DNA of 64,000 bases, from the NCBI GenBank assembly GCA_907163375.1, contig CAJQUW010003429.1:1-64000 (forward strand). Reading direction: 5' to 3'. Under the pieces are notes generated by a model. The model made no database searches. It was not told where the DNA came from and saw only the letters and a list, made by a program, of their open reading frames with translations. Within the stretch, counting starts at the first letter, position 1. Each line of letters starts with the position of its first letter. The stretch is from Prostheceraeus crozeri. Lineage: Eukaryota > Platyhelminthes > Polycladida > Euryleptidae. Below, one piece after another: positions 24,301 to 35,546 of the stretch. A program made the position numbers and the translations under genes.

Positions 24301-27300
24301 TTGGAAAAATATTGATTTGCTTTATCTGATTGTGCAAAAACGGTAAAAACTACAGGTGGAGAAGTGTGTAGAGATATTAGAAGTAATAAAAAAGACGAAA
24401 GTCCATGTTCTACTTACATTGGTCGAAGTGAACATGCTAACGACAATGATGTGACAAACATAATGCCTTCTGCTCAAATTCATTGCCACTTCGCTTTGAA
24501 CTGGCAATTATTAGAAAGCCTATTTTTATCTTAACATTGCCGACCAGAATAGAACACGGAGAAAACCTTTGTATTTTTTCTCTGATTTCTAATGGATGTG
24601 TAGACCTTACATTAGCATCGTTCTTGCCGTTTGCGCAGTCAGAGAAATTGTCTCCTATTGTCTCAAAATTGTCGCTACTTTCTGCAAAATAGCATCAAAT
24701 TACAAGATCAATTTCTTTGCGCGAAAGGCAATTTTTGAATAATTTACCTTGACGATCTGCATCCCTGCGATACTTTTCTAAACATGTTTTCTAGCCTTTA
24801 TTGGCATTCTACAGTTATAACTGTTTTTTTAGAGCGCGTAGGCCGATATAATGTTCAGCATGGCAAATTTTGAATGGATTTTTATGCTGATGAAGCCTCT
24901 TTTTTAGTCATGTTTCAAATATTAAAATTTAAATTCTTTGTCAGGTTATCATTACTGGAATCTCCAGATTGAAGACATGCTGACACAAAATTCAGAAAAT
25001 TTTTGAGTTTTCTTTTTCAATTCATTTAAAAGATTGTGCGAGTACTTGTCCCTATATTGCACAACAACCCACTTTGGAACACTATATGAGAGGCGAAAGG
25101 GATTATAGCATGATCGTCAAGACTTGAAAGACGCCATGTTGTAAACAGTTATCAACAGGAATGCCAACATAATATAATAGCAAAGGTCGACATAATTTAT
25201 GCACTACTCTAAATCGTATTTTGATATCACTTCCTGTTTCTTCATGATTGTCGGGAGTCATGCTGTGTTTATTGAAATTTCTTTCAAAGTTGTGCCGAAT
25301 TTTTATCCGCTGCCTCAAGAAATACAGCTTATTATATAATGTAATATAGCTTTGCGAATGAAAATCACAGGCTGAAGCTATGTCACTGCTGCTTTAGATC
25401 CAGTTGGCAGGAATCAAGTTTAAATCAGGTCAAAGTGTAAAAATGGACACTGTAGCCTATCTTGATCCCTAATAGACCCCACTCAATCTTTTAGCCACGC
25501 TACTGCCATTATAGCAATTTCAAAATGATTTAGGCTGCAAAATATGAAAATTCAATGATAAAAATCAAAAATAGGAATTATAGCTCACGTAATTGACTGC
25601 TTTCGTGTTTTTTTAAAACAAGGGATTATAAAAAAGCATATTCTTATCCAGGTTTCTATCACATCCTTTCCAACCTTTGCATTGGCAGCTCTTGTGATGT
25701 TTTGAACTGTGATTTTGTGATATTAAGATACTAAAGTGATATTTCCTTTACGTTTAGATAACCTGATGGACGAGGAAGACGGTGTTCCTTACGAATCTCT
25801 ACGACCAACTTTAACTCATGAAGTCATTGCGAAAATGGTGGAAGATAATCACGTCAAATTTGTCATCACTCAGAATTGTGATGATCTTCATGGACTGTCC
25901 GGTATTCCGCGCCGCAATCTGGCTGAACTCCATGGCAACTGCTTCGTAGAATGCTGTCAGAAATGTAGGAAACGTTATGCACGGACTTCTTACGTCATGG
26001 ATGATGAAGCAAGTGAATACTTCGAAATGTCTGTTAGGGAGCGATCCAGAGTCATACGAAAACCGCACTGGATTAAATGCAAACGGTGCGGATTATGTCA
26101 TCATACTGGACGTACATGTGACGACAAAGTAAGTCTTAAGTGCTCTTGCACACCACCATGATGCGCCACAAAAGGCACAGTCATAATACCAAAATAGTGC
26201 CAGTGGTTAAATTTTCTAGATGTTTAACGGCAAATATTGTTTATCTTTGCTGCAGGAATTACTTGCTTCACGTCACTTACACTGTAAATCGCTAAATCGC
26301 TGGATACGAAAATTACATACAAACATATACCAAAATCACATGCAATTTGAAACTAACATCTGATACGAGATTCTCGTATATTTACAGAGATCTGGTATGT
26401 TTTTCATACCACATCTCACTTACTTTCGCATGTGATTGGTATGTAGCGATACGAACTATTCTATCTGTGATTACCCTGAAATACGAGTTGTTGGTATGTT
26501 TTATATACGAGACCCGATGCAAATTCATCCTTTTTCGTATGCCTCTGGTATGCATTTCGTATGTGCAGCTTTAAGACAAGACACATAGCAAAAGAATATA
26601 TTACATATTACTGTCAAATAACTTTTTCGGTGATACCAGTCGTGAATATTTTTTGTTTGATAGAGTGATATTTAACTAGATTAGATTTATGGTTAATTTT
26701 ATGCTCCACGAGATTTTGTTCGTTGCTATTTATCTAGCATTAACAGGACGTTTAGTTAGCTCTACTTCATGAGCCAAGTTGATGAACATCAATTCATTCA
26801 TTCGATATCTGTCGTGAAATCATGTTGACTTATATAGCCTACCTCAAACTATTTTTGCGTTCATGAATTATAATGTGTTTTTATTTCGGATTGATAATAT
26901 GCTTAATTTCAAAATTACATAATGCATAATTTTGATGGTTGAATAGTTATTGATTATTCATGAAATGCCTTAGACTTACGTGTATCAAAATCGAATTCAG
27001 TATTGAAAGTATGACTCTTGAATGTCATTATCTCACTACTTACGGAACAGTAGTAACATTAGTGGGATCTTTGTTGACAAAAGGCCTTAAATCAACATAC
27101 TTTGGACATGATTTATGCGTTCTTTTAACATTGTGCTGGTATGGCTTTAGTATGTAAAGCATACCACATTTGAAATAACATACGAAAAGCATACAAATAT
27201 ACACCAAGAGAATACAGATATATTACAAAAAAATTTTGGTATGCATCCTTCGCATGTGATTAGTATTGAGCGATTTACAGTGTACTTGAGCAAATCTCAG

Positions 27301-30025
27301 CGATCCAAGCGAGTAAATACTTTCATTTGTATTTGACGAATCATATATCCTAAAGTATTTACCTCTATACATTTTGGAAACTTTACTTACCTATATTTGG
27401 ATTCATATACATTTTTGGTTCTATACAGCAAATTTTCTATTCCTTTATGTTGCCAGTAGGCCTGTACCGCTTCCAAATCCAAGTACTGCTGATTAAAGCT
27501 TTAAGCTCTGAAGAATAGAATTTGCATTTTGAGTGTTCATTATAATTTACATTACTTATTGCTTGTACAAAATACACGAATGTCGAAATACAAGCGAACC
27601 AATGATATCTTTCTTTCATATGAGCATCCGTATTATATGTTTCCAATTAATCAACCGTGATAGAACATTTCGTGATTGTGGTTTCAGAAGCACCTAATCT
27701 GCGGAGTGGGACCCAGAGTAGCAACAATCTAGCCCAATCCACCCAGCACCAAACTAAATTACAGCAGCCCTACATCATCCTTGTAAGGCCCGACATTATG
27801 TGACAGAGGTTGCATAGCTGCTTTTATGGGAAGGTCCCCATCGAGCTCCTTAACCCCGGTTCGGTTGCACCTGTTTCATGCTTACTTCCAACAAAAAACA
27901 ATCATGTCAGCAATTCTCCACATTTTCAGAAACGTGCTCTCCGGCGCTGACTCTGGCGTCTCAGGGACACTTTGCCATTTACAGAGGTATCTCCCCCACT
28001 GATAAGCACTGGCTCTTAAGGACCAGTAACCCAACAAGAACCAACCATGACACAAAATTATCGCTACCCCATATACAACCATCAGGAGCAATCGCTCTCG
28101 GACCTGCGTTCTCCAAGAAGGAATCCGTTGTACAATCTTTGCCAGCTGTCAATGGAATTATTCTCCACGGTCACCAGATCTATTTCCTGGAGTCACCAGA
28201 TCTTTCCCTGGACAGAGTTAACTAGCACGGCTTTAGAAACACCCGAATGTGGGGAGTGGGACACAGAGTAGCAACCATATAGTAGCAACAATATACCATT
28301 TCATTTGTGAATGTTCAGTATACAATGCTATCAGGCTAAACTTCACACCCTTCTTTATAAACATATCGAAGCAAGATTTCTATGCTATGCTGGAAACTTT
28401 AGAGATAGGTAAAGTTGTAAAATTGACTAAGTTCATACAGAATGCAAATGACATCAGAGCTGACAAATTACGTCAAGTACCAATGGCATCATGATAACTA
28501 ATCAACTTCATTAAAAAATCACACAATCCAAGATTGCGTCCAGTTCGAGTTGAAAGACAAATTGTAATCGGAGGTCCGGAACGTATCCACTAAGCGCGAA
28601 CACATTCTTTGATTCAACAATCTCATTACAGGTGAGGCATTGTGAAGCATCATTTGTGCTTTGATCATGATTTTACATTTGTACCTGTAAGTTGATTAAA
28701 TTATATTTTTGGCGTTTCGGACCTCCTACTAATTAGGACTTATTAATTAGATCGGAAGCCTATTAAGATCTAAAACAAGCTGAATTATTAATGCCGTTTA
28801 TATTAACACTCGTTTTATCATATTGATTGAAATGTTTTATATGACGCATGACTATTTGAATTATATATGAATGCACTAAAAATTGTTATGATTCTATCAT
28901 CAATCATCAACTGTAATTTGCTGACAATGTCCTCTCCTTCCAGATAAGCTAGAATCATTTCTCCATCTCACTCATAAATCTCACAAATCATTTTTCCTGT
29001 AAATATGTCATTATTGCAACTTGCCATCTCTGTATAATACATGCCTCATTAACCTCATTGTATGTATTTTTCATGTATTGAAAAAATATACGTTCTGATA
29101 TTCTAATCTAGGCCAATCCACCCACCATCAAGCTAACAGCAACTTGTACCACCCTAGGAGACCCTGATATGTTACAAAGGATCAGGTATGCAGGGATACT
29201 GTATTACACGGGTAATATATATCTGCTCTCATGGTAAGGTCCCCATCAAGTACCTCATCTCGAGTTTGCGATTATTTGCTTGGTTTTTACTTTTTATCAC
29301 GATATTTCATTATTGCAATTTCGATCTTTAAAGAGGATCATTGATTTCTGATTTGTACATATTTGATGCGGTAACTATGCAATTGCATAGGCATGATTAG
29401 GTTTGTACAATTGGCTAAAATTCGTACTCATTATCGTCTTTCAGAAAATTTGGGGTGGGCTCACGCGCACCGCACCTAGAAGAAATTTAATAGTGATTCC
29501 TGGAGATATTGGGAGAGAACCACTGAGATAAAACAAAATCTAATAACATGCGCTTTGAAGCCTTCTGCAGGATCGTGACATTTATTAGAGATATCTTTAG
29601 AATTTTATTGATAGATCAAATGATCCAATGCAGTTACAAACATTTTTGCATCTATTTTGCAGGTTTGCAGTGGTTGGCTCACGGATACAATCATAAATTT
29701 CAGAGATCATTTGGAGGAAGATATAATCACGACAGCATTTACAGAAGCTTCACTTGCTGATCTTATCATTTGCTTCGGTTCCACTATAACTGTCACACCT
29801 GCATCTGATATTGTAAAAGACAGTGCTCGACGGAACAACTGTAGGCTTGTTATTTGCAATAGACAAATTACTGAATTCGATAAGGATGCAGATATTCGCA
29901 TTTTTGGTGACTGTGATCCACTCACAAAGGAGATAGCGAGGCAACTATTGGGAGACGAACAGTTGGCAGAATGGCTCTCTGACAGAACTAATCGAATCAA
30001 AGTATATGATGAACTAAGAAAATAA
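20841..30025 (+). CDS. Class IV (SIRT6/SIRT7-like) sirtuin, three exons, 401 aa
   Basis: Sir2-family NAD-dependent protein deacylase, probably nuclear. Exons 20841-21312, 25758-26128 and 29663-30025 join in phases 1 and 0 with GTAAGT donors and TTTAG/TTGCAG acceptors. Domain order: an N-terminal Cys/His patch (C3-x4-C8, then FHRPCW near residue 55), a basic nuclear-localisation-like segment (SRKRKR), then the Sir2 core. The core has the NAD-binding GAGISTAAGIGDYRG (127-141), QNCDDLH (196-202), the catalytic His216 in ELHGN, zinc-ligand candidates C224, C227, C278 and C283, FGSTITVTP and a C-terminal IFGDCD. PTLTH and the SGIPRRNLAELHGN segment place it with SIRT6/7. Oddities: Asp replaces the usual Gly in the N-x-D-G-L-H motif, and NRQ replaces NLQ in the nucleotide-binding segment. 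AATAAA at 30,021 overlaps the stop codon. The introns are 4.4 and 3.5 kb and full of repeats. Confidence 0.85.
21329..21396 (+). repeat. (TC)n microsatellite just inside intron 1
   Basis: Nearly pure CT dinucleotides start 16 bp after the 5' splice site of the sirtuin exon 1. Interrupted once by CG. Confidence 0.95.
21886..23764. mobile_element. Probable non-autonomous piggyBac-type element in sirtuin intron 1
   Basis: The right end reads outward into GGGTTAA (23762-23768) and the left end starts TTTA-CCCATTTA (21882-21893). Inverted, the ends share CCCATTTA and, a few bases on, GCC..GTGTAA/TATGTAA. TTAA is the piggyBac target; the left copy would have changed to TTTA. Hairpins GTAACGATTTCGTTAC (22019) and GTAACGAAAACGTTAC (23733) lie near the ends. 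This mirrors the intact piggyBac at 60 kb, whose CCCATTA end is also followed by AGTGT and a hairpin. No transposase frame is visible. Confidence 0.55.
23769..25757. other. Rest of sirtuin intron 1
   Basis: No exon, RNA gene or clear mobile element recognised. A GC-rich patch at 24,199-24,222 (GGCCGGCCGAAGCGGCC) stands out from the AT-rich background. Confidence 0.4.
25758..26128 (+). CDS. Sirtuin exon 2
   Basis: Follows a TTTACGTTTAG acceptor. It carries PTLTH, QNCDDLH, the catalytic-His motif ELHGN and most of the Cys-rich zinc module (CCQKC, CKRCGLC, TGRTC). It ends in phase 0 at AAA/GTAAGT. Confidence 0.88.
26279..27283. mobile_element. 1,005-bp TIR element with 4-bp target duplication, in sirtuin intron 2
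   Basis: The ends are perfect inverted copies of ACACTGTAAATCGCT (26279-26293 and 27269-27283). ACTT lies directly outside both (26275-26278 and 27284-27287). The interior has no gene and is full of GGTATG/CATACC words, often as short palindromes. A 4-bp duplication fits several DNA-transposon superfamilies, for example Chapaev-like. I cannot choose among them. Confidence 0.75.
27690..28490 (+). mobile_element. LINE 3'-region remnants
   Basis: CGGAGTGGGACCCAGAGTAG (27700) and GGGAGTGGGACACAGAGTAG (28251) are two copies of one sequence. After the second, a decayed frame reads YHFICECSVYNAIRLNF. Together with the upstream ECGEWD this matches the Cys-rich C-terminus typical of Jockey/CR1-type LINE reverse transcriptases. 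Fragments only. Confidence 0.5.
29105..29258 (+). repeat. Diverged copy of 27,722-27,856
   Basis: Both stretches start near CTAGSCCAATCCACCCA and end near GGTAAGGTCCCCATC or GGAAGGTCCCCATC. By eye they are about two-thirds identical. Probably old LINE-related or dispersed repeat copies in intron 2. Confidence 0.6.
29663..30025 (+). CDS. Sirtuin exon 3
   Basis: Follows an ATTTTGCAG acceptor in phase 0. It completes the zinc module (C283), then TDTIINF, the FGSTITVTP nucleotide-binding loop and the C-terminal IFGDCD. Stop TAA at 30,023, with AATAAA starting two bases earlier. Confidence 0.88.
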   Translation, partial: VCSGWLTDTIINFRDHLEEDIITTAFTEASLADLIICFGSTITVTPASDIVKDSARRNNCRLVICNRQITEFDKDADIRIFGDCDPLTKEIARQLLGDEQLAEWLSDRTNRIKVYDELRK

Positions 30026-32340
30026 AGAATTACAGAACATGTCAGAAAAAATGGTTTATGAATGATACATTGTTGTGCATTGATGTAATTAATACTCATT
30101 CAAATCTTTGAGATTTAATGCTTGATTATCTTACTTCCGATGAATTGCATTAATTTTCGTCATCAAAGTACTCAACTATGAAGGGAGCAACGTTCACCCA
30201 AAGTTTGGAGGAAAAACTCGGAACTCAGTAGCCTACTCAGAGATTCATGTTCGAATCTTATCTCAAACCGAATCGGGTGGCATTCTGCGAATTGATTCGA
30301 ATCTCGAATCGAATCATATACAGTCCGTTTCCTAAATCGTTGCACAACCCGATAAGCTCATTTATCTCTTGTTTTTCTCATCAAATTTAACCGTAAGCTC
30401 ATTTAATTGATTACTAACATTTTTTACTTGGTCAGCCGAGAAACTTGTCTAGTTTAGGAAACAGTGTGGTCTGCCTGATTAAATGAAGTAATTAGAAGTT
30501 TGTTGCTTCATGATTATCTCATAGCTAATCATGTCATGTCACAGTAACTGCTTCGTCTCCTGTCATTCATTGAATGAGGTGCTAGAAGTCTTGTCGATTC
30601 ACTTGTCAATTATCATCTGGCGCCATAGAAATAGATTGTTTAACTGAAGTTGACTAGAATGGAAATTGACTCAAGGTCGCGGCACATCCGGGGGAACTAA
30701 GTTGGGGCATGAATAACCAATGAAAAGCTTTGATTTACACATGTGACTGATTCTGACCCAATGATACAGCCGTTGACAAGTGTATCTAGATGAAAATGCG
30801 TGCGATTTATGTGCCACTATTGTGTATTGCATGAAGCTTAACCTCCGTTCTAGAGGTTTTATTGTTGTCGATTTCTATGTCTGGCGCAGCAACCAACATC
30901 GACGTGAAGAGATTGCCATTGCTATTGTTTGTAAATTGTAAACAGCTGGCGAGTCAGACAGCCCAGCCTTTGTGTGCACGCAGTCAGATGTTCGAAATCT
31001 TATCTGACCTCCACCGGGACAAGTGATGACTCAGGAATGGCACAGAAATACAACAGTACAAATTTGAAGTTTGCCAGTGAACGGATGGGCCGATCTTGAT
31101 AAAACTTACATATTCTTGGAGCTGATAGCACCAGCATTATTCTGACCCCAAACTTGAATGAGCTACCGTTAATGCAACAAAAGTTATTAAGTTGTGTGTA
31201 ATTGACCGTTTAAGACAATGTTGGACTCGAAATCAATGCAAAAGTTAGGTAAAAATGTAAATTGAATGAAATTGCACAAATTGTTGTCCGAATTCGAAAA
31301 AAATTATGTCATCTGAAAGCTTATCACGAGCTTAATCCAATGGTGACAATCCTAATTTTCTGTTTTCCATACTTAAGTCCGTGCATCATCGGTGAATGAA
31401 TTGACCAAACATTCATACTTTTAAGTCTGTTGACCACAACTGAGCAAACACAACCTAATCGCTCTGTCGAATCAAAGTACTAAACATATCATTTTCACGT
31501 GGTATAAAGTTTGTTGAAATTGAGAACCCTCATCAATGAAAAAATCATGTCTCACTTTTTGAGCAGATTTTTTTTGGCAAAAATGATTAGTGCCGCATCT
31601 GCTTCCACTTTAAACGAATCTTAAAATCTTTTCGTCATGATAAAGCTGAGTGATAGTTCACATTGTCTGCCAGTTTTCATTAAAAAATTCTGTCGTCTTC
31701 ATGTTAAAATCCTGCATTAAAAATTTCGCTCAATTTTCTTTCAGAAGGCCTACTGACCACAACTGACCACTTACGAAAGTAAAACATATGTCAAAATATT
31801 CTATGGAGCATAAGGTTTCATATGGTATATCGTTTATTAAAATTGAACCAAGACTTCAACACGAAAATTGCATTTGAAGATAGGGTAAATTTTTTGTGCA
31901 ATTCTTTTTGAAACGGTCTGTAAAACATGCTTCCAAACAGGACCTAGTTGTATCCACTGAACGCATGTCTCGGCGACACCACATCACTTTTTGCCATATT
32001 GTCAAAATTGTAATGAAATTCGATATATTATTACACTGTGCAATACAAAGGGATTCATGCTAGCATAGATACAACAAATTTTTAGAGAATATTAGATTGG
32101 GATTTATGGCTCCCTCACGTAGCAAGCGTCATCGATGTGAAGACATTGCTCGTGATCAGGAAAATAGGGAAACCCTGTATTTGTATGGAAAAAGCTAATT
32201 GAATGACTTTGAGTCGACAGACAATATGCCTAATTATTTTGTACTGTGCACCAGGCTTCCGATTGACTTAGTCATTTATGTAGGCCAACAGTCAGTCTGT
32301 AAGGCAAATGCAATGTGCTAAAATTAAAAGTGATGGATAC
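30026..32340. other. No gene recognised
   Basis: AT-rich sequence. A short patch rich in TCGAAT (30,245-30,320) hints at an old repeat. No supported exon or RNA gene. Confidence 0.35.
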
Positions 32341-32387
32341 TAGTAATTAAATTTCTATCAGTCTGGAAGCATGGTTTAGCTACTCCT

Positions 32388-32735
32388 GTGCAATTTGGAT
32401 ATATGCCGTATTCATCGACATGTGCTATCCATCTGCATGATCGCATCACCAAGAAACTCGAATCTAAAGAAGCTATTGGTGTCACAGTTCTTTCCCTAGA
32501 CTTCAGTCGGGCCTTCGACACAGTTTCTCACAGATTATTATTTGAAAAATTGTTCACGCATAGTTTGCCACTTGAGTTCATAGAATGGCTCTCTTCGTAT
32601 CTAAGTAATCGCTTTCAATCCGTGAGTTTGGGTAACTCCATCAGTAATCCCGTTCATGTAAGGAGTGGAGTGCCACAAAGGTCCATTATTGGTTCTCTCC
32701 TCTTACCTTTTTGCACTGCAAATCTAAGTGACCCA
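32388..32735 (+). mobile_element. CR1/L2-like LINE reverse-transcriptase fragment
   Basis: The frame shows the reverse-transcriptase middle region: FGYMPYSSTCAIH, then LSLDFSRAFDTVSHRLLFEK, then SYLSNRFQSV and SGVPQRSIIG. The usual motif is SGVPQGS, so one conserved Gly is changed. The YxDD catalytic loop is absent because the fragment stops where the right arm begins (about 32,740). Both ends are truncated. Confidence 0.8.
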
Positions 32736-32759
32736 AAATTAACGGACTAGTAGTAGTAA

Positions 32760-33050
32760 GTAAAACTCCACTTATGGACCGCGCAAGATGGCCGCCGTCG
32801 CTGACGTCCCCCCCCCTCTGGAACGGCAGAGTGTCGTGGTCGGCCGCCGTGGTGCTTTGAGTCAGACGTCCCCCCCCCTCTGGAACGACAGAGTGTCGTG
32901 GTGTGCCGGCCACGTGCGTCCGTCAGGTTCGCTGACGTCCCCCCCCTCTGGCCGACCGTCGTATAGCGCGCGGTGATGTGGTGTCTAGGTTGGCGTGGTG
33001 TGCCGGCCAGGTTGGGAGGGTGGACTGTCGTAGCTCACCTGAAAAAATCC
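32760..33050 (-). repeat. Inner end of the right arm: C-tract and GC-rich repeats
   Basis: Three CCCCCCCC-CTCTGG tracts (near 32,808, 32,870 and 32,938) lie in GC-rich sequence with GACAGAGTGTCGTGGT and TCTAGGTTGGCGTGG. It is the inverted equivalent of 6,410-6,660, down to the closing ATGGACC/GGTCCAT at the inner edge. Confidence 0.7.
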
Positions 33051-34625
33051 TAGGTGTCAGAGTGACTTTGTATGGGTAAAATTTTGAAAATTTTCCAAAG
33101 TGTGGAATTTCGACCTGGGACCGTCACCAAAACATTTTTCATCAAATTTCACTGACCCCCCCCCGACAGCAATCTTCTAACTTTGGTTCTAGTGAACGGA
33201 TTTTGTCTTACAGCTACTCGTTTGAAAGAGGAGAAAAAACTGCTCGACGCCATTTTTGCCGCGAGTCAATCGGACTAGCCGTTCAAAAGTTAGAGCTGTT
33301 ACAAGATTTTAGGTCGGAGCTCGCTCACCTGAAAAAATCCTAAGTGTCAGAGTGGCTTTGTATGGGTAAAATTTTGAAAATTTTCCAAAGTGTGGAATTT
33401 CGACCTGGGACCTTCACCAAAACATTTTTCATCAAATTTCACTGACCTCCCCCCCCCTCTGGACAGCTAGCTTCGATCTTGGCTTCTAGTGGACGGATTT
33501 TGTCGTGCAATAGCTCGTTTGAAAGCTAAGAATGAGACAAATTCAGTGAAAGAAACGGCTTGTTCATATCTGTCTTCGTTCAAAAGTTAGAGCTGTTACA
33601 AGATTTTAGGTCGGAGCTCACCTGAAAAAATTCTAAGTGTCAGAGTGGCTTTGTATGGGTAAAATTTTGAAAATTTTCCAAAGTGTGGAATTTCGACCTG
33701 GGACCTTCACCAAAACATTTTTCATCAAATTTCACTGACCTCCCCCCCCCTCGGGAGAGCTCGCTTCGATCTTGGCTTCTAGTGGACGGATTTTGTCTTA
33801 CAGCTACTCGTTTGAAAGCTAAGAGTGAGACAAATTCAGTGAAAGAAACGGCTTGTTCATATCTGTCTTCGTTCAAAAGTTAGAGCTGTTACAAGATTTT
33901 AGGTCGGAGCTCACCTGAAAAAATTCTAAGTGTCAGAGTGGCTTTGTATGGGTAAAATTTTGAAAATTTTCCAAAGTGTGGAATTTCGACCTGGGACCTT
34001 CACCAAAACATTTTTCATCAAATTTCACTGACCTCCCCCCCTCTGGACAGCTCGCTTCGATCTTGGCTTCTAGTGGACGGATTTTGTCTTACAGCTACTC
34101 GTTTGAAAGAGGAGAAAAAACTGCTCGACGCCATTTTTGCCGCGAGTCAATCGGACCAGCCGTTCAAAAGTTAGAGTTGTTACAAGATTTTAGGTCGGAG
34201 CTCACCTGAAAAAATTCTAAGTGTCAGAGTGGCTTTGTATGGGTAAAATTTTGAAAATTTTCCAAAGTGCGGAATTTCGACCTGGGACCTTCACCAAAAC
34301 ATTTTTCATCAAATTTCACTGACCTCCCCCCCCTCTGGACAGCTAGCTTCGATCTTGGCTTCTAGTGGACGGATTTTGTCTTACAGCTACTCGTTTGAAA
34401 GAGGAGAAAAAACTGCTCGACGCCATTTTTGCCGCGAGTCAATCGGACCAGCCGTTCAAAAGTTAGAGCTGTTACAAGATTTTAGGTCGGAGCTCGCTCA
34501 CCTGAAAAATCCTAAGTGTCAGAGTGGCTTTGTATGGGTAAAATTTTGAAAATTTTCCAAAGTGTGGAATTTCGACCTGGGACCTTTACCAAAACATTTT
34601 TCATCAAATTTCTCTGAACGAGGGG
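33050..34625 (-). repeat. Tandem units of about 292 bp with poly-C tracts (right arm)
   Basis: C runs recur near 33,157, 33,449, 33,742, 34,034 and 34,326. Units share GGAATTTCGACCTGGGACCT, CATTTTTCATCAAATTTCAC and GCTTCGATCTTGGCTTCTAG. Two unit types alternate irregularly: one with AAGCTAAGARTGAGACAAAT, the other with GAGGAGAAAAAACTGCTCGA. The reverse complement of the first type matches the left-arm 325-bp unit over about half its length. Confidence 0.85.
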
Positions 34626-34684
34626 GGGGGAGGTCCGTGAAATTTGATGAAAAATGTTTTGGTAAAGGTCCCAGGTCGAAATTC
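34567..34684. repeat. Perfect 45-bp inverted repeat around a G tract
   Basis: Arms 34567-34611 and 34640-34684 are exact reverse complements. The 28-bp loop contains a run of 9 G. The array's G/C-tract polarity flips at this point: all earlier tracts in the right arm are C on the plus strand. Confidence 0.9.
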
Positions 34685-34919
34685 GGAAGTTTTAAATTTT
34701 TCAAAATTTTCACCACACTGGAGCTCTCACACTTAGGAATTTTTTCACTTGTGGCATGTTACATGGACATGTGCTGACGGACCAACTTCCCGTGGTCATA
34801 TGAGAATGGTTCAGGTGTCATATGATAGAGAATGATGAGACAAATCGTTTGCAACAAACCGCATGTCGCTACGATGAATACTTTCGGAGATAGAGCCATT
34901 TTAAGTTTTCTTCCGAGCA

Positions 34920-34927
34920 TATATAAA
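34920..34927 (+). promoter_or_regulatory. TATA box of the right coiled-coil gene
   Basis: TATATAAA followed by CCCCCGAC. A leader exon follows, with donor GAG/GTAAGC at 34,969. The same TATATAAACC word precedes the 88-aa gene, and the left-arm gene has TATATAA in the corresponding place. Confidence 0.7.
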
Positions 34928-35546
34928 CCCCCGACAACGTAAGTCTGATCACTTCATCGAAAGACGAGGTAAGCGACGGTCGTCGCTCTGAGCTCCCGAT
35001 ATCGGGTGTTTCAAAGGACTCTATCTTTTGAAGTAGGCAAGCTATCTTCTTACTTCAAAGTTTGTATGATAGAGTTTGATAGTGTCTTTACTACTGATAA
35101 AATTTTTTAAAAGTAGTATGAGTAGTAAAATGCGGAATTTTTTAAAAATTCTTAATTTTCAGTTTTTTCAAAGTTTTAATATGTAAACTAAGGTTTTCAA
35201 GTATGCTGAGTTCAAATCTGCTATCAGATTTGAAATTTAACTAAGTCTAAGGCAGCTTTGAGGGGTTAGATCCCAGCTACTGATCACTACCTTTGACTCG
35301 GCGTTCCTGTTACCACTTCGGGGCAGTGACAATGATGTCTTCAGCTGTAAATAGCGGGTATCGGGGAAGATCTCTCACTTCCCTAGTGATCAGTACAAGG
35401 CCTTCGGGCTGTCGACGGGATCGAGTGCCACTCACTACACTCAAATCTATCATTCCTCACTAAGTGTTATGCTTTAGTCTGTATACTACATGATTCCAAA
35501 CTTATACAAATTTCATTATCTTACAGTTAACGATAAAATCGCAGCC

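Noticed and set aside
27878-28225. 115-aa frame in sirtuin intron 2 as an extra exon
   Set aside because: The sirtuin joins correctly without it, and the surrounding sequence is LINE-like repeat debris.
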